NCBI GenBank assembly: GCA_029785195.1
Contig: JAFMAD010000002.1
Span: forward strand, 53,470 to 117,469
Source: Nitrososphaerota archaeon
GTDB lineage: Archaea; Thermoproteota; Nitrososphaeria; Nitrososphaerales; Gagatemarchaeaceae
Direction of reading: 5' to 3'
Length of the DNA: 64,000 bases
Shown: in pieces, positions 7,453-17,151 of the stretch
Numbering within the stretch: the stretch's first letter is position 1
Layout of the letters: every line of letters starts with the position of its first letter
The notes under the pieces: generated by a model
What the model was told of the DNA's origin: nothing
The model's input: only the letters and a program-made list of their open reading frames with translations
Database searches by the model: none
Translations under genes and position numbers: made by a program

Positions 7453-8262
7453 GTGGACCGCAGGCCGCTCGGGCGCACGGGAGAGAGGATCTCTGTCATA
7501 GGCATGGGCACCTATGCCCTCGGAAACTCGACCGGGGATAAGCGCAGGGGCGAGATTGTGGCGCTCCAGAGGGGTATAGAGCTCGGGATGACTTTTATCG
7601 ATACTGCCGAGGTCTACGGGCACGGCAGGTCGGAGACGCTCGTAGGAGAGGCAATCGCTCAGTCGAGGGAAAGCGTGTTCCTTGCCACCAAGGTTGCTCC
7701 GGAGCATTTCGGCTACGACGACGTAATCCAGTCGTGCGAGGCTAGCATACAGAGGTTGAGAGTGAAGTTCGTCGACCTCTACCAACTCCACTGGCCTAAT
7801 CAACGGATTCCGATACGTGAAACGATGAAGGCGATGGAAGAACTGGTGGCAACGGGTAAGACGAGATACATAGGTGTGAGCAACTTCTCCGTAGAACAGA
7901 CCATGCAGGCACAAGAGTCTCTACCGCGCAGCGAACTCGTTTCCAATCAGGTAAGATACAGTCTTACCTCACGTTCGATAGAGGCCGACATCTTACCATT
8001 CTGTGAACGTGAGAAACTTACTGTAATCGCGTATAGTCCTCTTGACACTGGAAGCATCCCTGCCAGCAGGATTCCGAAGGAAATCACAGAGAAGTACGAG
8101 ATGACGCCCGCCCAGATTATGCTGAACTGGGTAACCTATCCGGAACCCGTGGTCACAATTCCTAAAGCTGGTCAGATTTCACACATAGAAGAGAACGCCG
8201 CCGCAGTCAACACTAGGTTATCCCGGATTGACTACCAAACCCTCTCGAAGAGATTCGAATAG
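7453..8262 (+). CDS. Aldo/keto reductase
   Basis: A 269-residue NAD(P)H-dependent oxidoreductase of the AKR superfamily. It shows GMGTYALG near the start, the catalytic Asp/Tyr pair in FIDTAEVYGHGRSE, the Lys in FLATKVAPEHFG, the His in YQLHWPN, GVSNFS, and a C-terminal cofactor segment TIPKAGQISHIEENAAA. The GTG at 7453 gives the usual N-terminus MDRRPLGRTG. The carbonyl substrate is not predictable. It converges with valS, the two stops lying 1 nt apart. Confidence 0.92.
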   Translation: MDRRPLGRTGERISVIGMGTYALGNSTGDKRRGEIVALQRGIELGMTFIDTAEVYGHGRSETLVGEAIAQSRESVFLATKVAPEHFGYDDVIQSCEASIQRLRVKFVDLYQLHWPNQRIPIRETMKAMEELVATGKTRYIGVSNFSVEQTMQAQESLPRSELVSNQVRYSLTSRSIEADILPFCEREKLTVIAYSPLDTGSIPASRIPKEITEKYEMTPAQIMLNWVTYPEPVVTIPKAGQISHIEENAAAVNTRLSRIDYQTLSKRFE

Positions 8263-8263
8263 C

Positions 8264-10603
8264 TTAGCTCGTGATGTGATGCATCCGGACCAGGTCCGGG
8301 AGGTACGGATTGAGCTTCCTTGGAACGTCGACTTGGATGGGTTCCTTCAAGGCTAGTCCCTTATCCCTTTTCGCCTTCCACACTCGCATATTGAATTCTA
8401 TCAGAGTCTGCGTGACCGAGGGAGCAACCTTGTGACCCGTAGCTTTCGGGAAAAGCTCCAGATGGATCGCGGTCGTGCCATACAGCCTGCGCCACACATA
8501 ATCCGTAACGTGGGGGACTATCGGCGCTAAGAGCAATAGGATGCTCCTCATCACACGATGGAGTGTGTAACGAGCAGCGTCCCTGTCGGCCTCGCTGTTG
8601 GTGTCTCCGTAGGCTCTACCCTTCACCATCTCGATGTAATGTGCCGCGAAGATGTTCCAAAGGAATTCTCTTATTTTCGTGCTCGGAACGAACATGTTGA
8701 AATCCTCGTAACCATCAATGCATTCAGAGGTTAGCTTGTTCAGTTCGGCTAATATCCACTTGTCTGTCTGCGTGAGCGTCGCCGATCTGGGCTCGGGGAA
8801 GGACCCAATGAAGCGGGCCGTGTTCCAAAGTTTCGTGAGAAACTTGCCAGCACCTGCTATTCTATCCTCACTCAGCCTGAAGTCGTACCCAAGGTTGGCT
8901 TCTGAGGCCCCCCAGAAACGGAAATTATCGGTCCCATACTTCTGAAGCAGCGGCTCCGGGTCTACGAAGTTACCCAAGCTCTTCCGCATAGCACGTCCCT
9001 GTGCATCTTGACCCAGACCGCCTATCCAGGCGTGCTTGAACGGCGTCTTACCGGTCAGCAGGTAGCATCTAAGCAGAGAGTAGTAGAGCCATGTCCTAAC
9101 GATATCCTTCCCCTGTGTCCTTATCGTCGCTGGGTAAGTGGCACGAAAGAACTTCATGTTCCTTAACCGCTTGGTCACGTACAGAGCTGAAATACTCGAA
9201 TCCATCCAGGTGTCAAAGGTCTTCGTCTCCCCGACGAACTTCGAGTTTCCGCACTTCTTACACTTCTTAAAAGGAGCAGGGTCTCTCCATGGTCTGTAGT
9301 ACCTACCGGGTTTGGGCAGATGAGGTTCGCTGCACTTGCTGCAGTACCAGATTGGAATCTCGGTGGCGTAGTATCTTCTTCGGGAGATGGGATAATCTGT
9401 AGTCAGCGAGTTCATCCAGTTGGTCAGAATCTGTCTGTGAATCTCAGGATGGAAAACCATCTCCTTGGCCAGCTTCCTAAGTTTTGGAAGGAACTCGAGC
9501 TGCTTGAGATAGAATTCTTCCATCGGTATTATCTCGATGGCCGTATGACTCCGTTCACACAACGGCGTCCTGTGCTGAATCTGCTCCACCTTCACGGCTA
9601 TCTTCTGCTCCTGAAGGTCTTGGATTATCTGCGAGCGAGCGTCCTTGATGACCATGCCTGCGTATTTGCCCGCTGACTGAGTCATCTTACCGTCAATGTC
9701 TATCGCTACTATCTCCTTCAGCCTAAATTCCCTGAAGAGCTGGACATCATGGTAATCACCATAGCTGCATATCATCACTGCCCCAGTACCGAACGCCATG
9801 TCGACACTCTTATGCGCCACGACCGGGACTTCCCTACCGAATATTGGTACCACTACATCTTTACCGACTATGGTCTTGTATCTGTCGTCGTCCGGATGGA
9901 CTACCACCATTTGACAGGCCTCCAGAAGTTCTGGTCTAGTCGTCGCGACAAGCAATTCTTCGTCACCTTCTTTCAGCTTGAATCTGATGGTGACAAGATA
10001 GGTTGGAAGCTCCTCGTACTCTATCTCTGCATCAGCGATTGTTGTACCACAGTCGGTACAGTAGTTGTTCGGTCTGTTCGCGATGTAGACCAACCCCTTG
10101 TTCCAGAGCTCTATGAATGACCATTGGGTCAGTTTCCTGTAATCTTCGGAATCTGTCCTGTACCTGTTCTCAAAATCCCCAGATATTCCCATTCTTCTCA
10201 GTAACTCGAGCATGTAGGCTTCGATATCATCGAGCGCATGCTTGCAGAGGGCAATGAACTCATCGCGTGGGGTCTTTCTAAGTTGTATCCTGTACTTGCG
10301 TTCAGTGGCAATCTCGACGGGAAGCCCGTTCCTGTCTATCCCGACCGGATATAGAACATTGAAGTTCCTCATGCGAGCTGAACGCGCTACCATGTCAATT
10401 TGGGAATACTGCGTGAGCGCACCGGGGTGCCAGGGCTTCCCTGAGGGATACGGTGGAGGCGTGTCTATCACGAAGTTACGCTTTTTGTTGCTATTTGGTT
10501 GAAAAACGAAGTCATTCTCTGATTCCCAGATCTTCCTGATTTCTTCTTCCAAGACCGGATTCCAACTCGTTGCCTCGAGCTTGGGCAGAGCCGGAGTATC
10601 CAA
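8264..10603 (-). CDS. valS: Valyl-tRNA synthetase
   Basis: A 779-residue class I synthetase. The nucleotide-binding signature is DTPPPYPSGKPWHPGA (residues 48-62), where HIGH is replaced by HPGA. The editing domain has VATTRPELLEA and GTGAVMICSYGDYHD. Two zinc knuckles follow (YCSKCSEPH and CKKCGNSKF), then TFDTWMDSSIS and the KMSKS counterpart MRKSLGN, also divergent. The C-terminal anticodon-binding domain is short; there is no long coiled-coil tail as in bacterial ValRS. Transcription diverges from the CBS-domain gene. Confidence 0.9.
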   Translation of the reverse strand: MDTPALPKLEATSWNPVLEEEIRKIWESENDFVFQPNSNKKRNFVIDTPPPYPSGKPWHPGALTQYSQIDMVARSARMRNFNVLYPVGIDRNGLPVEIATERKYRIQLRKTPRDEFIALCKHALDDIEAYMLELLRRMGISGDFENRYRTDSEDYRKLTQWSFIELWNKGLVYIANRPNNYCTDCGTTIADAEIEYEELPTYLVTIRFKLKEGDEELLVATTRPELLEACQMVVVHPDDDRYKTIVGKDVVVPIFGREVPVVAHKSVDMAFGTGAVMICSYGDYHDVQLFREFRLKEIVAIDIDGKMTQSAGKYAGMVIKDARSQIIQDLQEQKIAVKVEQIQHRTPLCERSHTAIEIIPMEEFYLKQLEFLPKLRKLAKEMVFHPEIHRQILTNWMNSLTTDYPISRRRYYATEIPIWYCSKCSEPHLPKPGRYYRPWRDPAPFKKCKKCGNSKFVGETKTFDTWMDSSISALYVTKRLRNMKFFRATYPATIRTQGKDIVRTWLYYSLLRCYLLTGKTPFKHAWIGGLGQDAQGRAMRKSLGNFVDPEPLLQKYGTDNFRFWGASEANLGYDFRLSEDRIAGAGKFLTKLWNTARFIGSFPEPRSATLTQTDKWILAELNKLTSECIDGYEDFNMFVPSTKIREFLWNIFAAHYIEMVKGRAYGDTNSEADRDAARYTLHRVMRSILLLLAPIVPHVTDYVWRRLYGTTAIHLELFPKATGHKVAPSVTQTLIEFNMRVWKAKRDKGLALKEPIQVDVPRKLNPYLPDLVRMHHITS

Positions 10604-10735
10604 GTCGCAAAATCTCCTTCAGGGGGAGTATTTAGCGATTGGGTAACTGTGATTGCAATTTATACGCTATTTGCAGATATCGACCCGTCATCAAAGGAAG
10701 ACATATACGGACAATTTACCTTTCGCAATGCTATC

Positions 10736-11277
10736 ATGGAGAAGTGGGAGTGCTATCGGTGCTCTTACGTTACACAGAGTGAGAGTCCTCCGGACGAGTG
10801 TCCCAGCTGCCACCACTCAGCGACCTTCTGGATTGGGCACGTGGAAGAGAGCCAGCTTACCGTGAAAGACTTTGTGAGGTCCGGCTTGCTCAAACTGGAA
10901 GCCAGCAACACCGTACTGGACGCCGCCAAACTGATGAAGGAGAACGACGCAGGAAGCGTTCTCGTTACGGTGAACGGAGAGACAACCGGATTGTAACGGA
11001 AAGAGACGTCCTTTACAGGTTGGCAGCCACCGACTCACTGCCGTCCAAGACTTCGCTCAAGGAGATAATGTCACCAACCATCTATTCAGTGCCGTCAGAC
11101 ACCTCGATAAACGAAGCTCTGAAGACCATGGCCAAGCACCACATAAGACGTTTACTGGTCACTGAGGAAGGCAAACCGATTGGGATGGTCAGTCAGAGGT
11201 CCATACTGGGTGGGACTTTCCGGATAGCGAAAGACCCCGTTCACGTCGAGCCGGATCAAAGTCACGGCTTCGCGTAG
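10736..11277 (+). pseudogene. Rubredoxin-like zinc-ribbon and CBS-pair protein, frameshifted
   Basis: The ATG at 10736 opens a zinc ribbon (CYRCSYV...CPSCHH) followed by the first CBS motif (LKLEASNTVLDAAKLMKEND). The frame closes at a TAA at 10994-10996 just after VNGETTG. Adding one base near 10990 would give GIVTERDVLYR and continue into a second CBS motif (IMSPTIYSVPSDTSINEALK) that ends at 11277. One-base loss in this assembly is the simplest explanation; a sequencing error is as likely as a true pseudogene. CBS pairs bind adenine nucleotides and tune partner proteins. Confidence 0.75.
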
Positions 11278-12032
11278 ATTGAAGGATCTTTCACGTCCGA
11301 ATCGAAAAAGGCTAGCTTTCGTCTCTTGCAGTTCGAACACGTTCCGCAATGAACGGGAAGCTTCTTGCCATTTACCATTCTGAATCCATATCCGGAATAA
11401 CAGCTGTACGTGTACTCCCAGGGCACTCCGAGCTCTTCGCCTAGTTTAACCACCATATCCTTGTCGTAGGTTATCAATGGTGCCTTAACGTGATAGTCGC
11501 CGAAGTGGGTCGATTGCTGCGCTACCTTGTCCATCAGTTCAAGAAATTCCGGTGTGTTATCCTTCATGGCCACTGGGGTCTCCCGCCTGATTCCGATGTG
11601 GATGTCCCAGACATTACGGCGCCCATTGGAGAGATACTCGTTCAGGTCGATGGATTCCGCGTGCGCGAGACCGACAGTTATGAGCTGGAGATTGCGGACT
11701 ACGTCCCACCATTTCAGTATGCGCTGCCTGGCCTTGTCAGGATTCCAGAGATCTTCTTCCATTGTCTCCGTTATGGATACCTTAGGTTTGGTCAGGACGC
11801 TCGTGCTAAGCTTCCCCAACCAGCTCAGGTCAATGAGTTTCACCGACGTTTCGAGGATTTTGCCTACCGCCTTGATGCAGAAGCCTTCATATTCGTAGGT
11901 CCTCTGACCGTAGTTTGCGAATATCAGCATCATCTGTGGAGCTCTGAGTCTGTGCTTGACGTAGAACGCAGTGGTCACCGAGTCGACTCCGCCGGAGGTC
12001 AAGACGACCGCTGAACGAGGATCAGACTTCAT
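11262..12032 (-). CDS. queC: 7-cyano-7-deazaguanine synthase
   Basis: A 256-residue ATP-dependent enzyme converting 7-carboxy-7-deazaguanine to preQ0. In archaea preQ0 is inserted at tRNA position 15 for archaeosine. It has the PP-loop VVLTSGGVDSVTT, the Tyr/His region ANYGQRTYEYEG and a C-terminal zinc site CYSGYG...HCGTCSNCKRR. The ATG at 12032 overlaps the queE stop by one base (TGATG), indicating translational coupling. A longer in-frame start at 12119 lies inside queE and is rejected. It converges with the CBS gene, overlapping by 16 nt. Confidence 0.92.
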   Translation of the reverse strand: MKSDPRSAVVLTSGGVDSVTTAFYVKHRLRAPQMMLIFANYGQRTYEYEGFCIKAVGKILETSVKLIDLSWLGKLSTSVLTKPKVSITETMEEDLWNPDKARQRILKWWDVVRNLQLITVGLAHAESIDLNEYLSNGRRNVWDIHIGIRRETPVAMKDNTPEFLELMDKVAQQSTHFGDYHVKAPLITYDKDMVVKLGEELGVPWEYTYSCYSGYGFRMVNGKKLPVHCGTCSNCKRRKLAFFDSDVKDPSIYAKP

Positions 12033-12757
12033 CAAACTCCCCTCCTGTTGCCGAAGAGCATTATGTGAAGACGGGGCGTGAATCGGAAACCCTTCTCCTT
12101 GCAGATTTCTATCAACCATCTACCCCTCTCGTTTAGGACAACTGAGTCGGTACCTTCGGGCATCAAAATCACTCTTTCAGCCGGCATCGAAAAATCCGAG
12201 ATTAAGCTTTCTACCTCTAAGAGGTCATGCTGGTCACGCACGACGAACTTGAACCAGGCCTTCTGCGATGTCACGAATGCCTCAAGGACCACGCGGCGTA
12301 ATCTCAGTCGCTTGTCCACGAGACTGTTCGACGTCTTCGGAGACACGTTAAAGAGGTCCACTACATCCAACATCTCTTCGGAAGGTGGCACAGTGCCGTT
12401 TGTCTCCACCTCAATGTGCATATCGCGCTCCTTCAGTCGCGAAAGGACCGGCAAGAGTGGCCTTTGGTGCAGGAGCGGTTCTCCGCCCGTCAATACCAAG
12501 TTCTTGCAGTCGAATTTCGTCACTCTGCTTACGATGTCCTCGGCTGTCATCGACTGGTAGTCGATTCCAGCTTTTGATCTGTCCTGGTTCAGCCAAGTGT
12601 ACTTCGTATCACACCAGGTGCAGGTGAGGTTGCAAAAGTAGGTCCTTAGGAAGACACTAGGCGTGCCTATGTTGATTCCTTCGCCCTGTACACTGAGGAA
12701 CACTTCCACAATTGGTAACTCGTTCTCCGTTCTTTGCATTTTTCTCTCCTCCAACAC
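12032..12757 (-). CDS. queE: 7-carboxy-7-deazaguanine synthase (radical SAM)
   Basis: A 241-residue radical-SAM enzyme that contracts 6-carboxy-tetrahydropterin to 7-carboxy-7-deazaguanine. It has the substrate and SAM blocks FLSVQGEGINIG and FLRTYFCNLTCTWCDTKYTW (C-x3-C-x2-C cluster) and LVLTGGEPLLH. The start is either the ATG at 12757 or an internal ATG six codons later. It forms a two-gene operon with queC; queD and the archaeosine-specific transglycosylase are not in the window. Confidence 0.92.
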   Translation of the reverse strand: MLEERKMQRTENELPIVEVFLSVQGEGINIGTPSVFLRTYFCNLTCTWCDTKYTWLNQDRSKAGIDYQSMTAEDIVSRVTKFDCKNLVLTGGEPLLHQRPLLPVLSRLKERDMHIEVETNGTVPPSEEMLDVVDLFNVSPKTSNSLVDKRLRLRRVVLEAFVTSQKAWFKFVVRDQHDLLEVESLISDFSMPAERVILMPEGTDSVVLNERGRWLIEICKEKGFRFTPRLHIMLFGNRRGV

Positions 12758-12839
12758 CGGGATTTCATTGGCGGAACGGGTGGAGGCCCACTCACCCGCC
12801 AGCGCAACCGACTTACATTGTCGATTATAACCGTTCCAG

Positions 12840-13814
12840 TCAGGATTTGGCTTCAGGTCCCTGCCTGTATCGCTGGACGATTTCCTTTGGGAGCAGAGCG
12901 TAGATGTCTGGATGTTCGGTTCTGAGCTTCACAAGTGTCGGAGGCATTAGACCGTTCCTCTTCGCCCTCTTTACATTATATTCTATGAAGCGTTTCATCG
13001 AGCTCGTCTCCCCCTTCGCCGCGACGAAGCCTCGTATCCTCTCCACAGCTTCACTTTCTTCCATCTTCTTCACGTTCACAAGATAGGGCGCAAGTACGAG
13101 CCACGTCAGTCTATGTCTCCCATCGGAGACGGGATGATTGAGCAGCTCCTCTATGTACACGTACCCACGGTTCGACCTGACCTTCTGTGGCGGAAGATAG
13201 GGGACGATCCTCTCCCGGATACCGACCAGTTGCTTCGGGAACGCTACCTTGCGGAGGTTCTTTACTCCGCTATAGATCATCTTCTCCGAGAGACTCCCGA
13301 AGAAGTCGTTTACATCATTTTCCGTGAAATATACCAGCCCCTCTGCAAGAGGACGGTTTACAAGCTTCCAGGCTTGAGACTTTAACTCGAACTTGGTCGT
13401 AGCCCTTAGATAGTCGACGACGGGAATGTTACAGACGTACGGAGGGAGCTCCGAACGTGAGAGCCTTATCTCGAAGCACTCCTTCAGGATTGCCAGCTTG
13501 TCTTGGAGTCTCTCCTCTGCGAAGAGTTCCTTAGCGGTCAAGCTCTCCGTCTCTGCGAACTTCTGCCCGAGAAACTGGTCCTGGCTTGCTATCAGCGCGG
13601 CAACAAAGAAACTCGAGAACTCGATGAGCTCAGAGAGATGCTTCTCATATCGCTGTCTCTTTATGGCTCCCAGTAACCTGTTCTCGCTTTGCCTCAGGAC
13701 TTCCGGACTGGAGAAGCTCTCCTCTATCGGCAGCTTGTCGAAGAAGAGTCTTGAGATCGGCGTGAACGGATATCTCACCATCAGTTGAGAAAGCGCCGGT
13801 TCTTCTTGCGGCAA
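12840..13814 (-). CDS. DNA primase large subunit-like protein (PriL/PriX type)
   Basis: A 324-residue protein that resembles the non-catalytic subunits of archaeal-eukaryotic primase. The N-terminal half is helical, starting RYPFTPISRLFF, as in PriL. The C-terminal part HPVSDGRHRLTWLVLAPYLVN followed by VERIRGFVAAKG matches the G-x-R-x(4)-L-x-x-P-x-L pattern around the PriL/PriX C-terminal domain. Only two cysteines are seen (KECFE and YVCNI), so the four-Cys iron-sulfur site of canonical PriL appears absent. It ends 25 codons before queE and follows the GTPase gene by 2 nt. Assignment is moderate. Confidence 0.6.
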   Translation of the reverse strand: MPQEEPALSQLMVRYPFTPISRLFFDKLPIEESFSSPEVLRQSENRLLGAIKRQRYEKHLSELIEFSSFFVAALIASQDQFLGQKFAETESLTAKELFAEERLQDKLAILKECFEIRLSRSELPPYVCNIPVVDYLRATTKFELKSQAWKLVNRPLAEGLVYFTENDVNDFFGSLSEKMIYSGVKNLRKVAFPKQLVGIRERIVPYLPPQKVRSNRGYVYIEELLNHPVSDGRHRLTWLVLAPYLVNVKKMEESEAVERIRGFVAAKGETSSMKRFIEYNVKRAKRNGLMPPTLVKLRTEHPDIYALLPKEIVQRYRQGPEAKS

Positions 13815-13816
13815 GC

Positions 13817-15034
13817 CTATCCTCTTCTGGATGTGGAAACTATCGACAACACGTCTCTGTCCCTCAGCACGTAGTCGGTCGGGAGGTGGATACCCGTCCT
13901 GATGTCGACGGCGTAGAGCAACCCCTTGTGAAGGTCTGTATGGACGGTCCTGGCCAGGTCGTCGAGCGTGGAGCCGGCCGGCAACAGGTATACGTCCGGT
14001 AGGACGTTCCCCATCTTATCGGTAAGCTTCTCGGGATCCGCGACTGGGTAGACGGCGTTCATCTTTAGCAGTTTGAACACCATTATACTCAATGCGAACT
14101 GTACGCCAGTCCGTAGATACTCTCCGAAAACCTTCCTCCTGATGTACGCCAAAGCCGTACGTTGGGCATCGCTCAACTCCTGCGGTCTTATGACATCGAA
14201 CCTTTCTTCCCCCGGAACATACTTAATCAGGCCTTTCTGCTCCGCCCTTCTGAGAGATAGTTCTGCCTCTCCGCTGGTAGGAACTACGATTAGGTCCTTG
14301 TACTGCTCTCTAAGCTTCTGAAAGTTCTCTGCTGCATTGGGCAGGTCCATCTTGTTGGCGATGATAAGGGTAGGCTTTGACACATCTCTTAGGATCCAGC
14401 AAAAGTTCTGGGTCTCCTTCTCGGTCCAGTTCTCTACATCCTTCCCCTCAAGCAAGCCCTCCTTCAACGCATACACGACGTGCTCCTTCTTGACCCCTAT
14501 CCCCTGCATGACCTCCGCCACGGCAGTGGGCAGGTCGGAACCCTGCAACTTGGCCAGCTTCCCAATTTTGCCTACGTTGCTAGTGAAGAGTTTGGTGTAC
14601 CAAAGCACCAGCTCCAGTTCCACATCAGCGACATCTGCAAGTGGGTCACCAGTACCCGCCTCCGTCACCCTTCCGTCCTTGTCGACACTTCCCGAAGCAT
14701 CCACCACGTGCAGCAGGGCGTCCGACTGGGCCGCGACCGAAAGGAACTGGTTCCCCAATCCCTTGCCCATCCAAGCGCCCTTTATCAGCCCGGGCAGGTC
14801 AGTGACCTCAATCGGGATGAAGCGCCAACCATCCTCACATCGTGAGTTCTTGGGATTGTCCTGGACAGAGAACTCTTTGTGAACGCACAGGGTCACCGCT
14901 TGAGCGATACCTTCGTTCGGAGACTTGGTCGTGAAGGGATAGTTGGAAATCTCGGCCGTCTGCAGTGTCATAGAATTGAACAACGTCGTCTTCCCAGCAT
15001 TCGTCTTCCCGATTATCCCGATACGAATGACCAT
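13817..15034 (-). CDS. YchF-related GTPase with TGS domain
   Basis: A 405-residue Obg/YchF-superfamily GTPase. The G1 loop is GIIGKTNAGKTTLFNS, G3 is VTDLPGLIKGAWMGKGLGNQ and G4 is IIANKMDLPNA. NKMD predicts GTP specificity, unlike bacterial YchF, which prefers ATP. A C-terminal TGS domain (residues 325-405, VYLLPAGSTLDDLARTVHTD...DVLSIVS) is RNA- or ribosome-binding in relatives. It lies in a run of minus-strand genes with prf1 upstream and the primase-like gene 2 nt downstream. Confidence 0.88.
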   Translation of the reverse strand: MVIRIGIIGKTNAGKTTLFNSMTLQTAEISNYPFTTKSPNEGIAQAVTLCVHKEFSVQDNPKNSRCEDGWRFIPIEVTDLPGLIKGAWMGKGLGNQFLSVAAQSDALLHVVDASGSVDKDGRVTEAGTGDPLADVADVELELVLWYTKLFTSNVGKIGKLAKLQGSDLPTAVAEVMQGIGVKKEHVVYALKEGLLEGKDVENWTEKETQNFCWILRDVSKPTLIIANKMDLPNAAENFQKLREQYKDLIVVPTSGEAELSLRRAEQKGLIKYVPGEERFDVIRPQELSDAQRTALAYIRRKVFGEYLRTGVQFALSIMVFKLLKMNAVYPVADPEKLTDKMGNVLPDVYLLPAGSTLDDLARTVHTDLHKGLLYAVDIRTGIHLPTDYVLRDRDVLSIVSTSRRG

Positions 15035-15097
15035 AGGAGCTGGCTGTTGCTTGGACGTTCTACTTATAGTTGAAGGAGGGAGTGAATCACCCGAGCC

Positions 15098-16345
15098 CTA
15101 CATCTTGTATCGCAGGAAACCTGCGGCGCCTCCGAACGACTTGAGCATCATGCCCTCCTCCGTCCCTGAGGATATCATTTCGACCTTGGCGCCTATCGCT
15201 ATCGCCTTCTCCTCGAGCATGTCTACTATGTCCTCCTCCTCCACTTCGTAGTCCACAGCATTGCATTTGGTACATGGTTCTGAGAGCATCTCTTGCATCA
15301 TTTTGATTCTCTTAGCATTCTCGACAATCTTCTCTTTGATTGTCTGACAGTTCTTACAAGTCATCCTAATCTTGGTCGTGTTTATGTCATCTGAGATCAG
15401 GATGATGTCGATGTTGCTTCGATTCAAGGCATCAACTATCCTGGGAAGCCCATAGACCGCAAGACCATTCGTCCGGTTCACCTCTCCCAAAAACTTCTGG
15501 ACGAGTTTCTTCTCTTCAAGCAATCTGACGTTCTCAAGCTTGTCCGCCGCTTTCTCGACAATCTCACGGACTCCTTCCCTCCCACCGTAGGATGTATCGA
15601 TAACTTCGATAATGTTATTCTGTAGACGGTAGTCCAGATACCCATCCTTCAGAAAGTTGTCCTTGGTTGGCCCTGGACCGCCCACTATGACGCCGTTCAC
15701 CTTATGATCGGTGATGAAAATCCTGGTCACGTGTTCAGACACCCTGTTAAAGAAGTACGTCAGCTCCATTTCGCGCCCTCTTTCGTATCTCCTAGCGCTT
15801 TGGCCTCCTTTCCTCGTCTTACCGGATATTCCAGACGTCATGACGTCCTCTATGTCCAACCGGTCCCCTGCGAGGATGCCTATACCCACATCGTTCGAGT
15901 CTAGCGCCAGAATGCCGTAGACCTTCTCGGCCTTCAGCATGTCGCGAAGATATTCTACGTGGAAGTGGTCGTCACACATGTAGAGGAAGGTGTTGACGGG
16001 CTTGGGTGGGACGATTTCGTTCAACCTAATCACCTCGCTACCCGGACCGTTCGTGGGAAGCGCGCCCGAGAAGATCACAAGCCCGTTCTCGGGCGTTTCC
16101 CTATACAACTTGAGCCGCTGCATGGTCTTTGTGAGCGCATCCTGGACGTGATTTCTGGTCGTATCGGACTTGATGTTCCCGGCAGTGCCCCACTCGTTCC
16201 TAAGGTAAGCTATCACTTCGTGTACGGGCTTCTTCGGAGGGATGTAGAGCGAGACGAGTTCCGTGCCTCGTCCTTCCTTGCTCGATAGCTCCGAGATTGC
16301 CTTTCTTATCTTGTATAACCTGACGGAGTCAGCCTTGCTAATCAT
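15098..16345 (-). CDS. prf1: Peptide chain release factor aRF1
   Basis: A 415-residue class I release factor recognising all three stop codons. Domain 1 has NIKSDTTRNHV for stop-codon reading, domain 2 the catalytic RKGGQSARRYERGRE, and domain 3 the aRF3/Pelota-like C-terminus with a small zinc site (CKNCQ...CTKCN). Length and order match archaeal and eukaryotic eRF1. It is expected to work with the ABCE1 recycling factor, which is not in the window. The gene is divergent from pyrH. Confidence 0.95.
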   Translation of the reverse strand: MISKADSVRLYKIRKAISELSSKEGRGTELVSLYIPPKKPVHEVIAYLRNEWGTAGNIKSDTTRNHVQDALTKTMQRLKLYRETPENGLVIFSGALPTNGPGSEVIRLNEIVPPKPVNTFLYMCDDHFHVEYLRDMLKAEKVYGILALDSNDVGIGILAGDRLDIEDVMTSGISGKTRKGGQSARRYERGREMELTYFFNRVSEHVTRIFITDHKVNGVIVGGPGPTKDNFLKDGYLDYRLQNNIIEVIDTSYGGREGVREIVEKAADKLENVRLLEEKKLVQKFLGEVNRTNGLAVYGLPRIVDALNRSNIDIILISDDINTTKIRMTCKNCQTIKEKIVENAKRIKMMQEMLSEPCTKCNAVDYEVEEEDIVDMLEEKAIAIGAKVEMISSGTEEGMMLKSFGGAAGFLRYKM

Positions 16346-16488
16346 GACTATGATAACCTCTGGGTCAGCTCAGGTGCTTACTATCGCAAGCGGGACAGAT
16401 GGCTATCACGGACGGACAAATTTGTCCACCTCTGCTTTATAAGAACTATCATTACCTTGAATGGACACAGATTGGCAGGTCGATTGAT

Positions 16489-17151
16489 TTGAAGATAGTC
16501 GTGCGACTGGGCGGCTCGGTTCTGGGCTCCCCGCTCGACCCGGAAGTGGTGAAGCGCTACTCCGACGTGATATCGAAGGTCCTGAAGCAAGGGCACGACG
16601 TCGTTCTTGTCATTGGTGGAGGTGCCACCGCTAGACAGTACATCGATACGGCGAGGAGAATGGATCTGCCTCCAAGGACTCAAGACCTCATCGCTATTCA
16701 GGCTTCACGCCTCAACGCGCGGCTTGTCGGTATGGCACTCGGCACCAGCGGTGTCGCAGTCACCTTGAGGGGGGCGGTTTCCATGGCGGAGAAGAATCAC
16801 ATCGCGGTGATGGGAGGGCTGAAACCTGGAATCACGACCGATACCGTAGCCATCCTTGTCGCTGAAGCGTGGAAGTCAGACTTGATTGTAAAGGCATCAG
16901 ACCAGGAGGGAATCTACGACGCCGACCCGCGCACTCATCCCGGCGCAAAGCTCTTGCGCATGGTGTCATACGAGAAACTTGTCGACATTCTCGGTGGGAA
17001 GCACTCACCTGGCATCCACAGAATCGTGGACCCAGTTGCGGTACAGCGGATAGCAGAGAACAGGCTTAAACTGGTCGTCGTCAACGGAGCAAGACCCGAA
17101 AACATCATACGCGCGGTCAACAGAGAGAAGGTGGGCACAACTGTCGGTTAG
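16489..17151 (+). CDS. pyrH: UMP kinase
   Basis: A 220-residue archaeal-type UMP kinase of the amino-acid-kinase fold, phosphorylating UMP with ATP in pyrimidine synthesis. It has the N-terminal KIVVRLGGSVLGSPL, IGGGATARQYID, and the nucleotide-binding KASDQEGIYDADPRTHPGAK. The TTG at 16489 is chosen because it gives the family's usual start just before KIVVRLGGS; an upstream in-frame ATG at 16399 would add 30 atypical residues. The stop overlaps the convergent glycerate kinase gene by 4 nt. Confidence 0.9.
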   Translation: MKIVVRLGGSVLGSPLDPEVVKRYSDVISKVLKQGHDVVLVIGGGATARQYIDTARRMDLPPRTQDLIAIQASRLNARLVGMALGTSGVAVTLRGAVSMAEKNHIAVMGGLKPGITTDTVAILVAEAWKSDLIVKASDQEGIYDADPRTHPGAKLLRMVSYEKLVDILGGKHSPGIHRIVDPVAVQRIAENRLKLVVVNGARPENIIRAVNREKVGTTVG

